Source: Mycobacterium bohemicum DSM 44277 (lineage in GTDB: Bacteria > Actinomycetota > Actinomycetes > Mycobacteriales > Mycobacteriaceae). Taken from it: 64,000 bases of DNA. Under the pieces are notes generated by a model. That model worked only from the letters and a program-made list of their open reading frames with translations, was not told the DNA's origin and did no database searches. The stretch covers positions 800,333 through 864,332 of the forward strand of contig NZ_CSTD01000001.1 in assembly GCF_001053185.1 (NCBI RefSeq), given 5' to 3'. The position numbers and the translations under genes are program-made. Below are positions 29,966-37,757 of this stretch, piece after piece. Numbering within the stretch: the stretch's first letter is position 1; every line of letters starts with the position of its first letter.

Positions 29966-30837
29966 ATGACCGTTATGACTGAGCTCGCCCCGTCGCTGGT
30001 CGAACTTGCCCACAAACACGGCATCGCCACCGAGTACGACGACTGGACCGGGCGGCGGGTGCCCGTCCCCGAAACCACGCTGGTCGCCGTGCTCGCCGCC
30101 CTCGGGGTCCCCGCCCGCACGGAGCAGGAACGCAACGATGCCCTGTTCGAGCTGTTGCGGTCGTACTGGGCGCGCCCCCTGCCGCCGACCATCGTCGGGC
30201 GCCCCGGGGCGCAGACCAGGTTTTGGGCACACGTGACCCACGGCGACCCGGCCGAGGTGTGGCTGGAGCTCGAGGACGGCACCCGCGGCGGCGGGGTCCA
30301 ACAGGTCGACAACTTCACCCCGCCCTTCAACCTGGACGGGCGGCTCGTCGGCGAGGCCAGCTTCGTGTTGCCCGCCGGGCTGCCGATCGGCTACCACCGG
30401 GTGTGCCTGCGCTCCCGCGGCGTCGAAGCCGGCACGGCGCTGATCATGACCCCCGATTGGCTGGGGCTGCCCGAGCGGCTCGGCGCCCGCCGCGCCTGGG
30501 GCCTGGCCACCCAGCTCTACAGCGTGCGCTCGAAGCGGTCCTGGGGGGTGGGCGACCTCACCGACCTGACCGACCTGGCGGTGTGGTCGACCTCCCGCCA
30601 CGGCGCCGACTTTCTCGTGGTCAACCCCCTGCACGCGGCGGCGCCCTCCGGCCCGACGAGCCCGATGGAACCCTCGCCGTACCTGCCCACCTCGCGCCGC
30701 TTCGTCAACCCGCTGTATCTGCGTGTCGAGGCCATCCCCGAGTTCGCCGACCTGCTCAAGCGCAGCCGGGTCCGCCGGCTGCGCTCCGACGTGCAGCGGC
30801 GGGCCCGGCGGCTGGACGCCATCGACCGCGACGGCGC
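29966..30837 (+). pseudogene. malQ: malQ (4-alpha-glucanotransferase), 3' truncated
   Basis: About the first 290 residues of MalQ (MTELAPSLVELAHKHGIATEYDDWTG) are intact through RRARRLDAIDRDGA. The M. tuberculosis enzyme (Rv1781c) is about 724 residues and continues with an Ala-Trp-rich helix at this point; here the frame switches abruptly to unrelated sequence. All three GH77 catalytic acids are in the missing part, so no transferase activity is expected. Reading on in the malQ frame gives 45 nonsense residues to a stop at 30985. The place beside eccB5 matches M. tuberculosis, so this was once the normal gene. ATG 29975 may be the true start. Confidence 0.85.
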
Positions 30838-31020
30838 GACCCCGACGCGCTGGAGGTGTCGTTGGGACACCTGGTCACCAAGATCGACGCCGAGCGCGCC
30901 GGCGGCCTGGCCGCCCAGGGCGCCGACCGAATCGTGCTGGGGATGCCGCCGACCTCCGATATCGAGCAGGCCAAGGACATGCTGAGCGCGTGCGCCCAAC
31001 GACTGTCGCTCACCGAGTGA
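30838..31020 (+). pseudogene. 3' end of an LLM-class F420-dependent oxidoreductase gene
   Basis: From 30838, one frame off malQ, the reading is DPDALEVSLGHLVTKIDAER, then GADRIVLGMPPTSDIEQAKD and a stop at 31020. This is the usual C-terminus of luciferase-like (LLM) F420-dependent oxidoreductases, where a gate such as DRIVLGMP precedes the last helix. The remaining ~230 upstream residues are absent. It has no start or ribosome site of its own. It is evidently the right-hand side of a deletion that removed the rest of malQ and the start of this gene. Confidence 0.75.
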
Positions 31021-31036
31021 ACCGGTCCGGTCCGCG

Positions 31037-31507
31037 ATGACCCTGTCGGCCGACGCCCGATGCGCCCTCAGCGATCTGGTGCACCGCTACGCCGCGGGGG
31101 TCGACGATCGTCAATTCGATTTCGTCGCACAGCTTTTCACCGCCGAGGCCGAATTGACGGTTCCCGAGCCGCCGGCGCAGCTGCGACCGGTCCACCGCCA
31201 CCGGGGCCGCGACGCGATCGCCGTCGCGGTCGCCGCCGTCGCCGCGGTCGCCCGGACCGAACACGCGATCGTCGGCGAGGTCTACGACGCCGCGGTGCGT
31301 CAGGGCGGCGCCGTGGGGCGTGTCGCGTGCGTCGCGCACCATTGGGACCGCCGCGGCGACGAGGTCGTCGACCTGGTCTGGCATCTGCGCTACGACGACG
31401 AGTACGAGCTGACCGACGAGGGGTGGCGGATCAGCCGGCGCGCGTTGACGATCAACGCCATCGAGACCCGCCGCACGCGCCGGTTGCTCCCGCGCGACGC
31501 GGACTAG
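31037..31507 (+). CDS. SnoaL/NTF2-like domain protein
   Basis: A 156-residue protein with the NTF2-like fold pattern: helix LSDLVHRYAAGVDDRQFDFVAQLFTAEAEL, then the curved sheet ending DEGWRISRRALTINAIE. Members act as small hydrolases, isomerases or dehydratases, or just bind ligands; no substrate can be named. It starts 16 bp after the LLM remnant ends, so it may have belonged to that gene's operon. A second NTF2-like gene lies at 55797. Confidence 0.7.
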   Translation: MTLSADARCALSDLVHRYAAGVDDRQFDFVAQLFTAEAELTVPEPPAQLRPVHRHRGRDAIAVAVAAVAAVARTEHAIVGEVYDAAVRQGGAVGRVACVAHHWDRRGDEVVDLVWHLRYDDEYELTDEGWRISRRALTINAIETRRTRRLLPRDAD

Positions 31508-31589
31508 CCGCCGAAAGGCCGCCCGCCTGTTGCACTTTCACCGAATACAACTTTCATCGAGTCCCGGGGTTGCGCGGTGGGCCGAAGCC

Positions 31590-31615
31590 GTTTGTTGGGA
31601 AGGCATTCCGGGTAT
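31590..31615 (+). promoter_or_regulatory. SigF-type promoter of the UsfY-like gene
   Basis: GTTT (31590-31593), 16-base spacer, GGGTAT (31610-31615) is an exact match to the mycobacterial SigF consensus GTTT-N15-17-GGGTAT. It lies 48 bp upstream of the ATG at 31664. Confidence 0.8.
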
Positions 31616-31663
31616 ATCGCCGTCATCGCTCAACCCCGCAGAGTGACAGCAAAGGAGAGGCCC

Positions 31664-31936
31664 ATGGGGCAGATCACGCGCCCCACTCCCGTCCAGGATT
31701 GGACCCCCGATCAGGATTCGCCCCGCGCGCCGGGACTGCTCACCGTCGCGGCGGCGGCGCTGTCGTTCGCGGTCTGCGTCGCCACGTTCGCGCTGGGACA
31801 CGCCGGCGCGGGTGTCGCCGCGGGCATCGTCGCCCTGCTGGCCCTCGGGGCCGGCCTGGCGTGGCTTTCGATGGACCGCAGGCGGTTTCGTCAGGCCGAG
31901 CGCGACTGGTTGGTCCAGCACCACCCGGCGCGTTAG
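31664..31936 (+). CDS. UsfY-like small membrane protein
   Basis: A 90-residue protein with a polar N-terminus, two hydrophobic segments (LTVAAAALSFAVCVATFAL and GVAAGIVALLALGAGLAWLS) and a charged tail ending RQAERDWLVQHHPAR. This layout and tail resemble UsfY, a small protein encoded near sigF in M. tuberculosis. The function is unknown. AAAGGAG precedes the ATG. The perfect SigF promoter upstream fits the UsfY assignment. Confidence 0.65.
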   Translation: MGQITRPTPVQDWTPDQDSPRAPGLLTVAAAALSFAVCVATFALGHAGAGVAAGIVALLALGAGLAWLSMDRRRFRQAERDWLVQHHPAR

Positions 31937-31961
31937 GTCACCGGTATGGGCGGCCGGCCTG

Positions 31962-32390
31962 TCACTGCAGGGCGGCCAGATTGTTCACCGACTGCCGCAC
32001 GTCGCCCCGCAGCACACGGGCTACCAGGCCGCCGACGGGCCCGCTGAGCACGCCGCCGCGCAGATCCGCGCTCAGCTGCAGGTCCGACCCGCCGTGATCG
32101 CCGTCGATCCGCAGCGTCACGCCGATTCGCACGCCGCCGCGCCCTCGGCCTTGCAGCTCAACCAGTTTCGGTTCGTCGTACCGGGTGACTTGCCAGTGGA
32201 TGACGTTGCGGAAGCCCTTGACCTTGATGCACGACGCGACGCGGGTCCCCTTCTGAACCGTGTCGGGGACCTCCCCGCGCCAGCCGCCGAAGATGGTCAT
32301 CCATTCGTCGAACCGCCGAAGGTCCGACGCCAGTTTCCAGGCGGCCTCCGGATCCAGATCCGATGCCATCGAAACGTTGACCCGTGCCAC
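31962..32390 (-). CDS. SRPBCC (polyketide cyclase/dehydrase-like) family protein
   Basis: A 142-residue START-like protein from GTG 32390 (MARVNVSMASDLDPEAAWKLASDL). The SRPBCC pattern is clear: N-terminal strand, helix with LRRFDEWMTIFGGW, then a curved sheet with VRIGVTLRIDGDHGGSDLQL. Such proteins bind hydrophobic ligands; in mycobacteria many accompany stress regulons. Convergent with the UsfY-like gene (25 bp between). It has its own SigF-type promoter. Confidence 0.75.
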   Translation of the reverse strand: MARVNVSMASDLDPEAAWKLASDLRRFDEWMTIFGGWRGEVPDTVQKGTRVASCIKVKGFRNVIHWQVTRYDEPKLVELQGRGRGGVRIGVTLRIDGDHGGSDLQLSADLRGGVLSGPVGGLVARVLRGDVRQSVNNLAALQ

Positions 32391-32430
32391 GTGTGATCCC
32401 CTCCCGATATGTCCCCGGCCTCCACCTGAG

Positions 32431-32456
32431 GTACCCGGGCGCGCGAAAGGGAAAAC
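32431..32456 (-). promoter_or_regulatory. SigF-type promoter of the SRPBCC gene
   Basis: On the minus strand GTTT (plus 32456-32453), 16-base spacer, GGGTAC (plus 32436-32431). One base differs from GGGTAT. It lies 40 bp before the GTG start at 32390. Confidence 0.7.
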
Positions 32457-32463
32457 CGGCCGG

Positions 32464-33021
32464 TTACGGCCAGGCCTGCTCCAGCTGGTGGGCGACGTCG
32501 ATGACCTGGGCCGCTTGCGAGTGCGGTGCGTCGATTTCCTCGGCGACGTATTGCGCGATGAAGCGCCGGATCTCGCCGTCGACGCCGGCCAAGATCCGCA
32601 GCACCTCCCCGCGCAGCGAACTCGACGACACGTTGACCGTGATGTCGGACGGCCGGGGCTTGGAGACGTCGACGATCAGCAGCAACGGCTCGGCCGCCCG
32701 CGCCGTCGCGCGCAGCGCGATGTCGCCGGACACGACGAATCTCTGCTTGTCGACCCGCAGATCCAGGAGCAGGTCGATCGACAGCGGGATGTGAATGGTG
32801 AACGTGATGGTGTCGCCCAGCCGCCGGGTGACCTGTGGCTCCTGGATCTTGACGTTCGCGCTGACCTTGGCGATCTTGCCGGGGCCCTGGGCGATGGGCT
32901 CCATGGCGAACTCGTTGCCCGCGATGTCGGAGAAGGCGGCGGCGACGCGCTCGGGGGTGACCGCGACCTCGAAGAATCGGCGGCCGAACTCTTCGTAGCT
33001 GACAAAATCGAGGTTTTGCAT
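32464..33021 (-). CDS. DUF2505 domain protein
   Basis: A 185-residue protein (MQNLDFVSYEEFGRRFFEVAVTPERVAAAFSD) matching the DUF2505 pattern, an actinobacterial START-like fold of unknown function with a strand IPLSIDLLLDLRVDKQRFVVSGD in the middle. The ATG at 33021 is chosen since the conserved N-terminus starts there; longer open frames upstream are spurious. A near-consensus SigF promoter directly before the ATG suggests a leaderless transcript. Confidence 0.75.
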   Translation of the reverse strand: MQNLDFVSYEEFGRRFFEVAVTPERVAAAFSDIAGNEFAMEPIAQGPGKIAKVSANVKIQEPQVTRRLGDTITFTIHIPLSIDLLLDLRVDKQRFVVSGDIALRATARAAEPLLLIVDVSKPRPSDITVNVSSSSLRGEVLRILAGVDGEIRRFIAQYVAEEIDAPHSQAAQVIDVAHQLEQAWP

Positions 33022-33027
33022 AGGCTT

Positions 33028-33054
33028 ATACCGTCTCACGTCCCTCGCCGGAAC
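33028..33054 (-). promoter_or_regulatory. Possible SigF-like promoter, leaderless, for the DUF2505 gene
   Basis: Minus strand GTTC (plus 33054-33051), 17-base spacer, CGGTAT (plus 33033-33028), then 6 bases to the ATG. There is one mismatch in each element. The spacing would put transcription start at or beside the ATG. Confidence 0.4.
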
Positions 33055-33250
33055 CGTTGTTGATCCGCTCGCGTCGCGGAAATCCCGTCGGAGGTGGCCA
33101 GAGACCCGCCGGGCGAGCAAAGCCGAGGGATACCACGACGGCGTGTTCCCCATCCGGCCCGGTGTTGTGAACAACGCCACAGGCGGGCGATTCGATTCGG
33201 TGTCGCGCCGGGTGGCCTGGGAGCCTGGATGGCCGGGAGGTGTTTCACGC

Positions 33251-34504
33251 GTGATCGGGGCCCACAAAATCAGGGAAACCCCCTCCGCCCGCACGGTGGT
33301 CGGGGCGGCCGCGCTCGGAGCCGCGTTCGCGTGGCTGGTCGCGTCGGCGGCGGTCACCGAGTCGGTGCGGTGGCCCGTGCTGGTGGTGTTGCCGCTCACG
33401 CTGCTCTTCGGCCTGCTGGTCGGCGTGGTCACGCGCGGCGTCGCCGGCATACCCGACCGGGGGTGGCGCGGCATCGCGGGGCGCGCGGCCGTCGCGGTGG
33501 CGCTCGGCGTCGTCGTCGGCGAACTCGCCGCGCTGGTCGTGTTTTCCCGCTCGGTCGACAACCGTCTCGACCAAAGGGCGCTGCGCGACGCCGACGCCAC
33601 CCCGGCCGTCGCGCAGGCGGCGGCGTCCCTGCAACAGAGCCGGGATGCCCGCGCCGCACTCGACGCGGGCGTCGAGCGGGCGCGCGAACGCCAGGACGCG
33701 GCCCTGGTCGTGGCGCGCTGCGAATACCACCCGACACCGGCCTGCCCGCAGACCCGGATCACCGGCATTCCCGGTGCCGGGCCCGAAACGCGCACCGCCG
33801 ATGACCTTCTCGCCGACGCCCAGCGCCAGTTGGACGATGCACTGGCCGATCGCGACCGGCGGGCGCCCGGCCTCGACGCCGCCATCGTGTCCGAACAGCA
33901 GAACCTCAGCGCCGCCCGCGCACGTGAGGTGGGCGACGCCCGTCGGGGCCTCGGCGCGCGCTGGTCGGCCATGAACGACCTCACGCTGGCCGATGTGGGG
34001 GCGCTGACGCTGCGGCTGGCGATCATCGCGTCGTGCGCGCTGCTCTACCTGCTGCCCCTGCTTCTGGCGCTGTGGCGCAGGCATACGTTGGACCACCACC
34101 GGGCGTCGGCGAGCGCGGAGCGCGAACGCGCCGAACTGGATGCGGACACGGCCATCGCCGTCAAGCAAGCCGAGGTTCGCCGCGAGGCCGAGATCCTGTG
34201 GGCCGAGCATCGACTGGCGCAGGCCCGATTGGCCGTCGAGGCGCAGCTCGAAATCGACCGCGAACAGCAACGCCGCCGGGTTCAGGATGCCCTCGGGGAG
34301 GCCGTGCGCGCGTCCTCGGAGCGCGAGTTCGAGCCGGGTGCGCAAGACATGTACCTGCCGATCGCGGCGGAGGCGGAGGCGGCCGCGCTGGCGGCCGTGC
34401 GCCGAATCGGCTTGCGGCACAGGGCACTTCACATTGCTCCGACTTTGCCCGCACTTTGCCCCCACTTTGCCCGCACTTTTCATTGGCAGGCAATCCGCCG
34501 TTAA
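33251..34504 (+). CDS. DUF4407 membrane protein with coiled coil
   Basis: A 417-residue protein. Three hydrophobic helices come first (VVGAAALGAAFAWLVASAAV, VLVVLPLTLLFGLLVGVV, AAVAVALGVVVGELAALVVF). A soluble helical region with two Cys (VARCEYHPTPACPQT) follows, then a transmembrane helix (LRLAIIASCALLYLLPLLLAL near 265) and a long charged coiled coil (ASAERERAELDADTAIAVKQ onward). This is the DUF4407 layout; function unknown. GTG 33251 is preceded by GGGAGG. The last ~30 residues are odd, arising from the 11-bp tandem repeat at 34442-34480. Confidence 0.7.
   Translation: MIGAHKIRETPSARTVVGAAALGAAFAWLVASAAVTESVRWPVLVVLPLTLLFGLLVGVVTRGVAGIPDRGWRGIAGRAAVAVALGVVVGELAALVVFSRSVDNRLDQRALRDADATPAVAQAAASLQQSRDARAALDAGVERARERQDAALVVARCEYHPTPACPQTRITGIPGAGPETRTADDLLADAQRQLDDALADRDRRAPGLDAAIVSEQQNLSAARAREVGDARRGLGARWSAMNDLTLADVGALTLRLAIIASCALLYLLPLLLALWRRHTLDHHRASASAERERAELDADTAIAVKQAEVRREAEILWAEHRLAQARLAVEAQLEIDREQQRRRVQDALGEAVRASSEREFEPGAQDMYLPIAAEAEAAALAAVRRIGLRHRALHIAPTLPALCPHFARTFHWQAIRR
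34442..34480. repeat. 11-bp tandem repeat, three and a half units
   Basis: ACTTTGCCCGC, ACTTTGCCCCC and ACTTTGCCCGC at 34442, 34453 and 34464, then a partial ACTTTT at 34475. It is at the 3' end of the DUF4407 gene and 83 bp upstream of the DUF732 gene. Because 11 is not a multiple of 3, each unit is read in a different frame and changes in copy number would alter the protein end. Confidence 0.75.
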
Positions 34505-34562
34505 GCTCCCGTTGGTCGCAACGGGTGCGATCCCCGCAGCGCTTTGCAACAATCACAAAACT

Positions 34563-34907
34563 ATGAAGACTGCGCTGTTGATGGCGGGCGTCGCCCTGGC
34601 GATCGGGACGGCTGCCCAGGCGAACGCCGACATAACCGCCAAGGATCAAGCCTTTCTGACCACCCTCAACCAGGCCGGGCTCGTGTACATGAGCCCCGAA
34701 CGGGCGATATCGGCCGCCAAGTCGGTCTGTGATCTGGCCGACGGGGGTATGGAGGGCGCCGACATCGTCAAGAACCTGCAGGACAAGAACCCCGGCTTCG
34801 AGGGTGACGGCGCCGCCAAGTTCGCGGCTCTGGCGGCCCAGTCCTACTGCCCGCAGAAGCTGAGCGGCGGCGACTCGGCTCCCCCGCCGAAGAGCGGCAA
34901 CGCCTAG
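34563..34907 (+). CDS. DUF732 secreted protein
   Basis: A 114-residue precursor. Signal peptide MKTALLMAGVALAIGTAAQANA (AxA cleavage near residue 22). The mature part has DQAFLTTLNQAGLVYMSPERAI, VCDLADGG and SYCPQKL, with the two Cys spaced as in the DUF732 protein at 2265. The tail is proline-rich and charged. Function unknown. It lies 58 bp after the DUF4407 gene. Confidence 0.8.
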   Translation: MKTALLMAGVALAIGTAAQANADITAKDQAFLTTLNQAGLVYMSPERAISAAKSVCDLADGGMEGADIVKNLQDKNPGFEGDGAAKFAALAAQSYCPQKLSGGDSAPPPKSGNA

Positions 34908-35062
34908 CGCCGTTTCTGGAAAACCGTCGCCCGGCCGCGTCCGAACAGAGCAGGTTACGATCTCCTCCAGGCGCCGGCAAAGGGAGGACGGTAGGTCTCG
35001 GTGAGAACGGGAAGATCGGCCCTCGTTTCGGCCAGAATTTCGGCCCTTACGTCGGCCGACGC

Positions 35063-35512
35063 ATGAAGGTCAGCCTGTTCCTCGCGGACGCGGCCCAGGC
35101 CGACGCGCAATCGGGAAAGGTGCACGCGCTCGGGTTGGGCTGGCGGCAATGTCAAACACCCACTCCCCCTTTCGCGTTGGTGCTTTTCCTGGATATCGAC
35201 TGGGATGAAACCAACAAGCAGCACAAGCTGAGCTGCCAGCTACTCACCACCGACGGCGAGCCGGTGGTGGTGATGGGGCCGCAGGGACCGCAGCGAATCT
35301 CCTTCGAGGCGGCGGCGGAGGCCGGCCGCCCTCCCGGGGCGATCCACGGGACGTCGGTGCGCATGCCGATGACCCTCAACATCCCGGCCGGCATTCCGCT
35401 GGAACCGGGAATCTACGAGTGGCGGGTGGAGGTCGAGGGTTTCGAGCAGGCCACCGCCGTCGAGGCCTTCGTGGCGCTGGCGGCCCCGCACCCGCCGGTC
35501 CCGTCGGCGTAG
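35063..35512 (+). CDS. Conserved actinobacterial protein, DUF6941-like
   Basis: A 149-residue soluble protein (MKVSLFLADAAQADAQSGKVHALGLGW), mostly beta strand by pattern, ending with GIYEWRVEVEGF as in immunoglobulin-like domains. The opening resembles proteins grouped as DUF6941. No signal peptide or catalytic motif is visible, and no function is assigned. It is 155 bp from the DUF732 gene and converges on the hydrolase gene at 35535. Confidence 0.6.
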   Translation: MKVSLFLADAAQADAQSGKVHALGLGWRQCQTPTPPFALVLFLDIDWDETNKQHKLSCQLLTTDGEPVVVMGPQGPQRISFEAAAEAGRPPGAIHGTSVRMPMTLNIPAGIPLEPGIYEWRVEVEGFEQATAVEAFVALAAPHPPVPSA

Positions 35513-35534
35513 CCGCGCTTTCGCGGCCGGGGGT

Positions 35535-36350
35535 TCACTCGTCGCCGAAAGCCGCGTGCAACTCCGGCAGGAACCCGGCCAGGTGGTTCATCTCCTGCGC
35601 GCAGTGCACGAGCAGGTTGCGGGCGGTGGATTCGGAGTTGCCGAGGATCCGCGAGGCGATCGGGCGGACCGCGCGCGACGCGACGCCCGGGGCCTTGCGG
35701 ACGGCGATGTGGGGCCCGCCCATCCAGAACCGGGACCGCATTTCGGCCCCCGACGGCGTCGAGCGGATGTGATGGATGAACCAGCCGACGTCCACCGGCG
35801 CGTCGCCGGACCCCAGCCGGGCGCAGATCGCCACCGCGTCGGCGCTGTCGGCGGGGCAGCCCATGTCCGTGGGCTCGACGAACTGGATCGCCCCGTTGAG
35901 CAGGTTCGAGCCGATGTATTCGCTGATCATCGACCAGCGCCCGACGTAACGCCGGGCGCCCGTGCGGCCGGCCGCGTCGTCGTCGCCGTCCTTCCACGCC
36001 GCGGACAGGTGCGCGCGCGGATGCCACAGCTTGTAGCGGCGGGTGTCGCAGCCGTGCCAACCGAACCACCAGGTCCACATGGCCGGCGTCACGCCGGGCA
36101 TGTCGGTGCGTACCGACACCTGGAAACTGCCGTCCTCGAGAACCCCGTAGCCGTTCTCGGTCCGCTGGTAGCCCTCCTCGGCGACGCCGGCGGCGTCGTC
36201 GAACGCCGGCAACGCCATCCCGCCCTGCGGGCCGTGCTGCAGCGCCTCGACGACGTGCCGCGGCAGCGGAGCCATCTCGGGGCGGAAGAACTTGCCGAAC
36301 GGGGTGTTCGCGTCGTCTCCGCGGTAGCCGAGGTACAGCTCGCCCGCCAT
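35535..36350 (-). CDS. DAPG hydrolase (PhlG)-type C-C bond hydrolase
   Basis: A 271-residue protein resembling the zinc-dependent 2,4-diacetylphloroglucinol hydrolase PhlG. The middle has WTWWFGWHGCDTRRYKLWHPRAHLS with several His, an acidic residue block and a late GWFIHHIRSTPSGAEMRSRFW. PhlG cleaves an acyl group from an aromatic ring by a retro-Claisen step; the substrate here is unknown. Its ATG overlaps the oxidase stop by 1 base (TGATG), so it is translationally coupled to the FAD oxidase. Confidence 0.65.
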   Translation of the reverse strand: MAGELYLGYRGDDANTPFGKFFRPEMAPLPRHVVEALQHGPQGGMALPAFDDAAGVAEEGYQRTENGYGVLEDGSFQVSVRTDMPGVTPAMWTWWFGWHGCDTRRYKLWHPRAHLSAAWKDGDDDAAGRTGARRYVGRWSMISEYIGSNLLNGAIQFVEPTDMGCPADSADAVAICARLGSGDAPVDVGWFIHHIRSTPSGAEMRSRFWMGGPHIAVRKAPGVASRAVRPIASRILGNSESTARNLLVHCAQEMNHLAGFLPELHAAFGDE

Positions 36351-37690
36351 CAGAGCCGCCCCATCCAGCTGTTGAACAGGCCGTCGGGGTCGTAGGCGGC
36401 GCGCGCCGTGTCGAGGCGCGCCATCGCCTGGTCGCTGGCGAACCGGGCCGGGCGCTGGCCGAGGTTCTCGTCGGCCAGTTGGATGCCGGCGGCCAGGTGC
36501 GACATCGCGGCCATGTTGGACCGCGCCCAGTCGGCATACTTCGCCTCGTCGGCCGGGTCCTTCCACGAGCCGTAGAGCGCGAGGTAGATGTCGGCCTCGA
36601 TGCTGTAGGCCATGTCCTGGCGGGGCGGGCACGGGCCCCAGTTCAGCCACAGGAAGTGCGCGGGATGCGGGGGCAGGGTGTCCAGGATCGTCCGGATGCC
36701 GGGCAGCAGCTCTTCGGCCGACGCCGAGGTCCACATGTTGTCCACCGCGTAGTGGTGGTCGGACAGGTAATGGCTCATCGCGATGTCGTACCATTGCGGC
36801 AAATCGGTTGGCATGTAAGGGATTTTGAGGACCGCCTGCTCGGCCACCGGGCAGCTGCCGAACAGTGCGAGCGCCTTCTCGGCCTCCTCGTCGGAGTCGG
36901 CGAACGCCGGGGATGCAAACGAGATGACCGGGTCGTCGATGCCCATGTTCGGTTCGCCGCGGGAGGCCACGGCCTGCAGTTCCACCCGCGGGTCGACGTC
37001 GGCGCTGACGGCGCGCGCCCAGGTGAACACCTCTTCGGCCAGGTCGAACGGATAGAGGTACACGCTGGTGCCGCAGGCGCGCGGCCGCGGGTAGAGCTTG
37101 AGGTAGAACGACGTGACGACGCCGAAGAAGCCCGGGCCGGCGCCGCGGGCCGCCCAGTACAGGTCGGGGTGGTGGTCTTGGTCGCAGTGCACCTGCTCGC
37201 CGTCGGCGGTGATGACGTCGAGGCCGATGACGCTCTCGCACGCCGGGCCATATACCCGGCTGTTCCAGCCGTATCCGCCCTGCAGCAGATAACCGCCCAG
37301 GCAGACACCCTTGCAGTGGCCGCCGGGGAAGAACAGGTTCTGGGCCTCGAGGTCGGCCATCAGCAGGCTGCCGCCCTTGCCCGGGCCCACCACGGCCGTC
37401 ATCTTCTCGGCGTCGATCGCGGCGTGGTCGAGGCGGCTGACGTCGATCAGCACGGAGCCGTCGCGCAGGTGGCTGGCCGCGAAGCTGTGCCCGCCGGAGA
37501 CGACGCTCACCCGGTAGCCGTTGGCCCTGGCGTGGCGCAGGGCCGCGACGATGTCGTCGGCGCCGACGGCCTGCACGATCACCTCGGGGTAGCGATCGGG
37601 AACCCGTTGGTGCCAAACCGTTCCGCGGCGGGCGGTCTCGTACCCGTCGTCGCCCCGGAAAAAGTGCCGCCCGGACGGTAGCGCGCTCAT
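36350..37690 (-). CDS. FAD-linked oxidase (PCMH/BBE type, Rv1774-like)
   Basis: A 446-residue flavoprotein. The FAD-binding PCMH domain has VSVVSGGHSFAASHLRDGSVLIDVSRL near residues 65-90, including the His that can bind FAD covalently, and PGGHCKGVCLGGYLLQGGYGW near 125 with a Cys at the usual second link site. The C-terminus has the berberine-bridge-enzyme element YDPDGLFN. Such enzymes oxidise alcohols or close rings. The ATG at 37690 follows AGAGGAG. First gene of an operon with the PhlG-type hydrolase; its promoter contains the palindrome at 37709. Confidence 0.82.
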   Translation of the reverse strand: MSALPSGRHFFRGDDGYETARRGTVWHQRVPDRYPEVIVQAVGADDIVAALRHARANGYRVSVVSGGHSFAASHLRDGSVLIDVSRLDHAAIDAEKMTAVVGPGKGGSLLMADLEAQNLFFPGGHCKGVCLGGYLLQGGYGWNSRVYGPACESVIGLDVITADGEQVHCDQDHHPDLYWAARGAGPGFFGVVTSFYLKLYPRPRACGTSVYLYPFDLAEEVFTWARAVSADVDPRVELQAVASRGEPNMGIDDPVISFASPAFADSDEEAEKALALFGSCPVAEQAVLKIPYMPTDLPQWYDIAMSHYLSDHHYAVDNMWTSASAEELLPGIRTILDTLPPHPAHFLWLNWGPCPPRQDMAYSIEADIYLALYGSWKDPADEAKYADWARSNMAAMSHLAAGIQLADENLGQRPARFASDQAMARLDTARAAYDPDGLFNSWMGRL

Positions 37691-37708
37691 CGCCGGCTCC
37701 TCTGGTTT

Positions 37709-37739
37709 CGCATTGCGGATCTTTGCGATCCGCAATGCG
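37709..37739. promoter_or_regulatory. 31-bp perfect palindrome, likely IclR operator
   Basis: Arms CGCATTGCGGATC (37709-37721) and GATCCGCAATGCG (37727-37739) are perfect over 13 bp with a 5-base centre. It sits between the divergent oxidase and IclR genes, 19 bp from the first and 18 bp from the second start. Placement is that of an operator through which the IclR protein controls both genes. Confidence 0.85.
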
Positions 37740-37744
37740 GTCAC

Positions 37745-37757
37745 TATAGTGGAGCCG
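37745..37757 (+). promoter_or_regulatory. -10 box for a leaderless iclR transcript
   Basis: TATAGT at 37745-37750 is a good TANNNT -10 element and ends 6 bases before the GTG start. Transcription would begin at the start codon itself, the usual leaderless arrangement in mycobacteria. It also lies inside the small palindrome CACTATAGTG (37742-37751), next to the operator. Confidence 0.6.

Noticed and set aside
34320..34504. Frameshift at the end of the DUF4407 gene
   Set aside because: The tail is odd because of the tandem repeat, but no alternative frame gives a better conserved ending.
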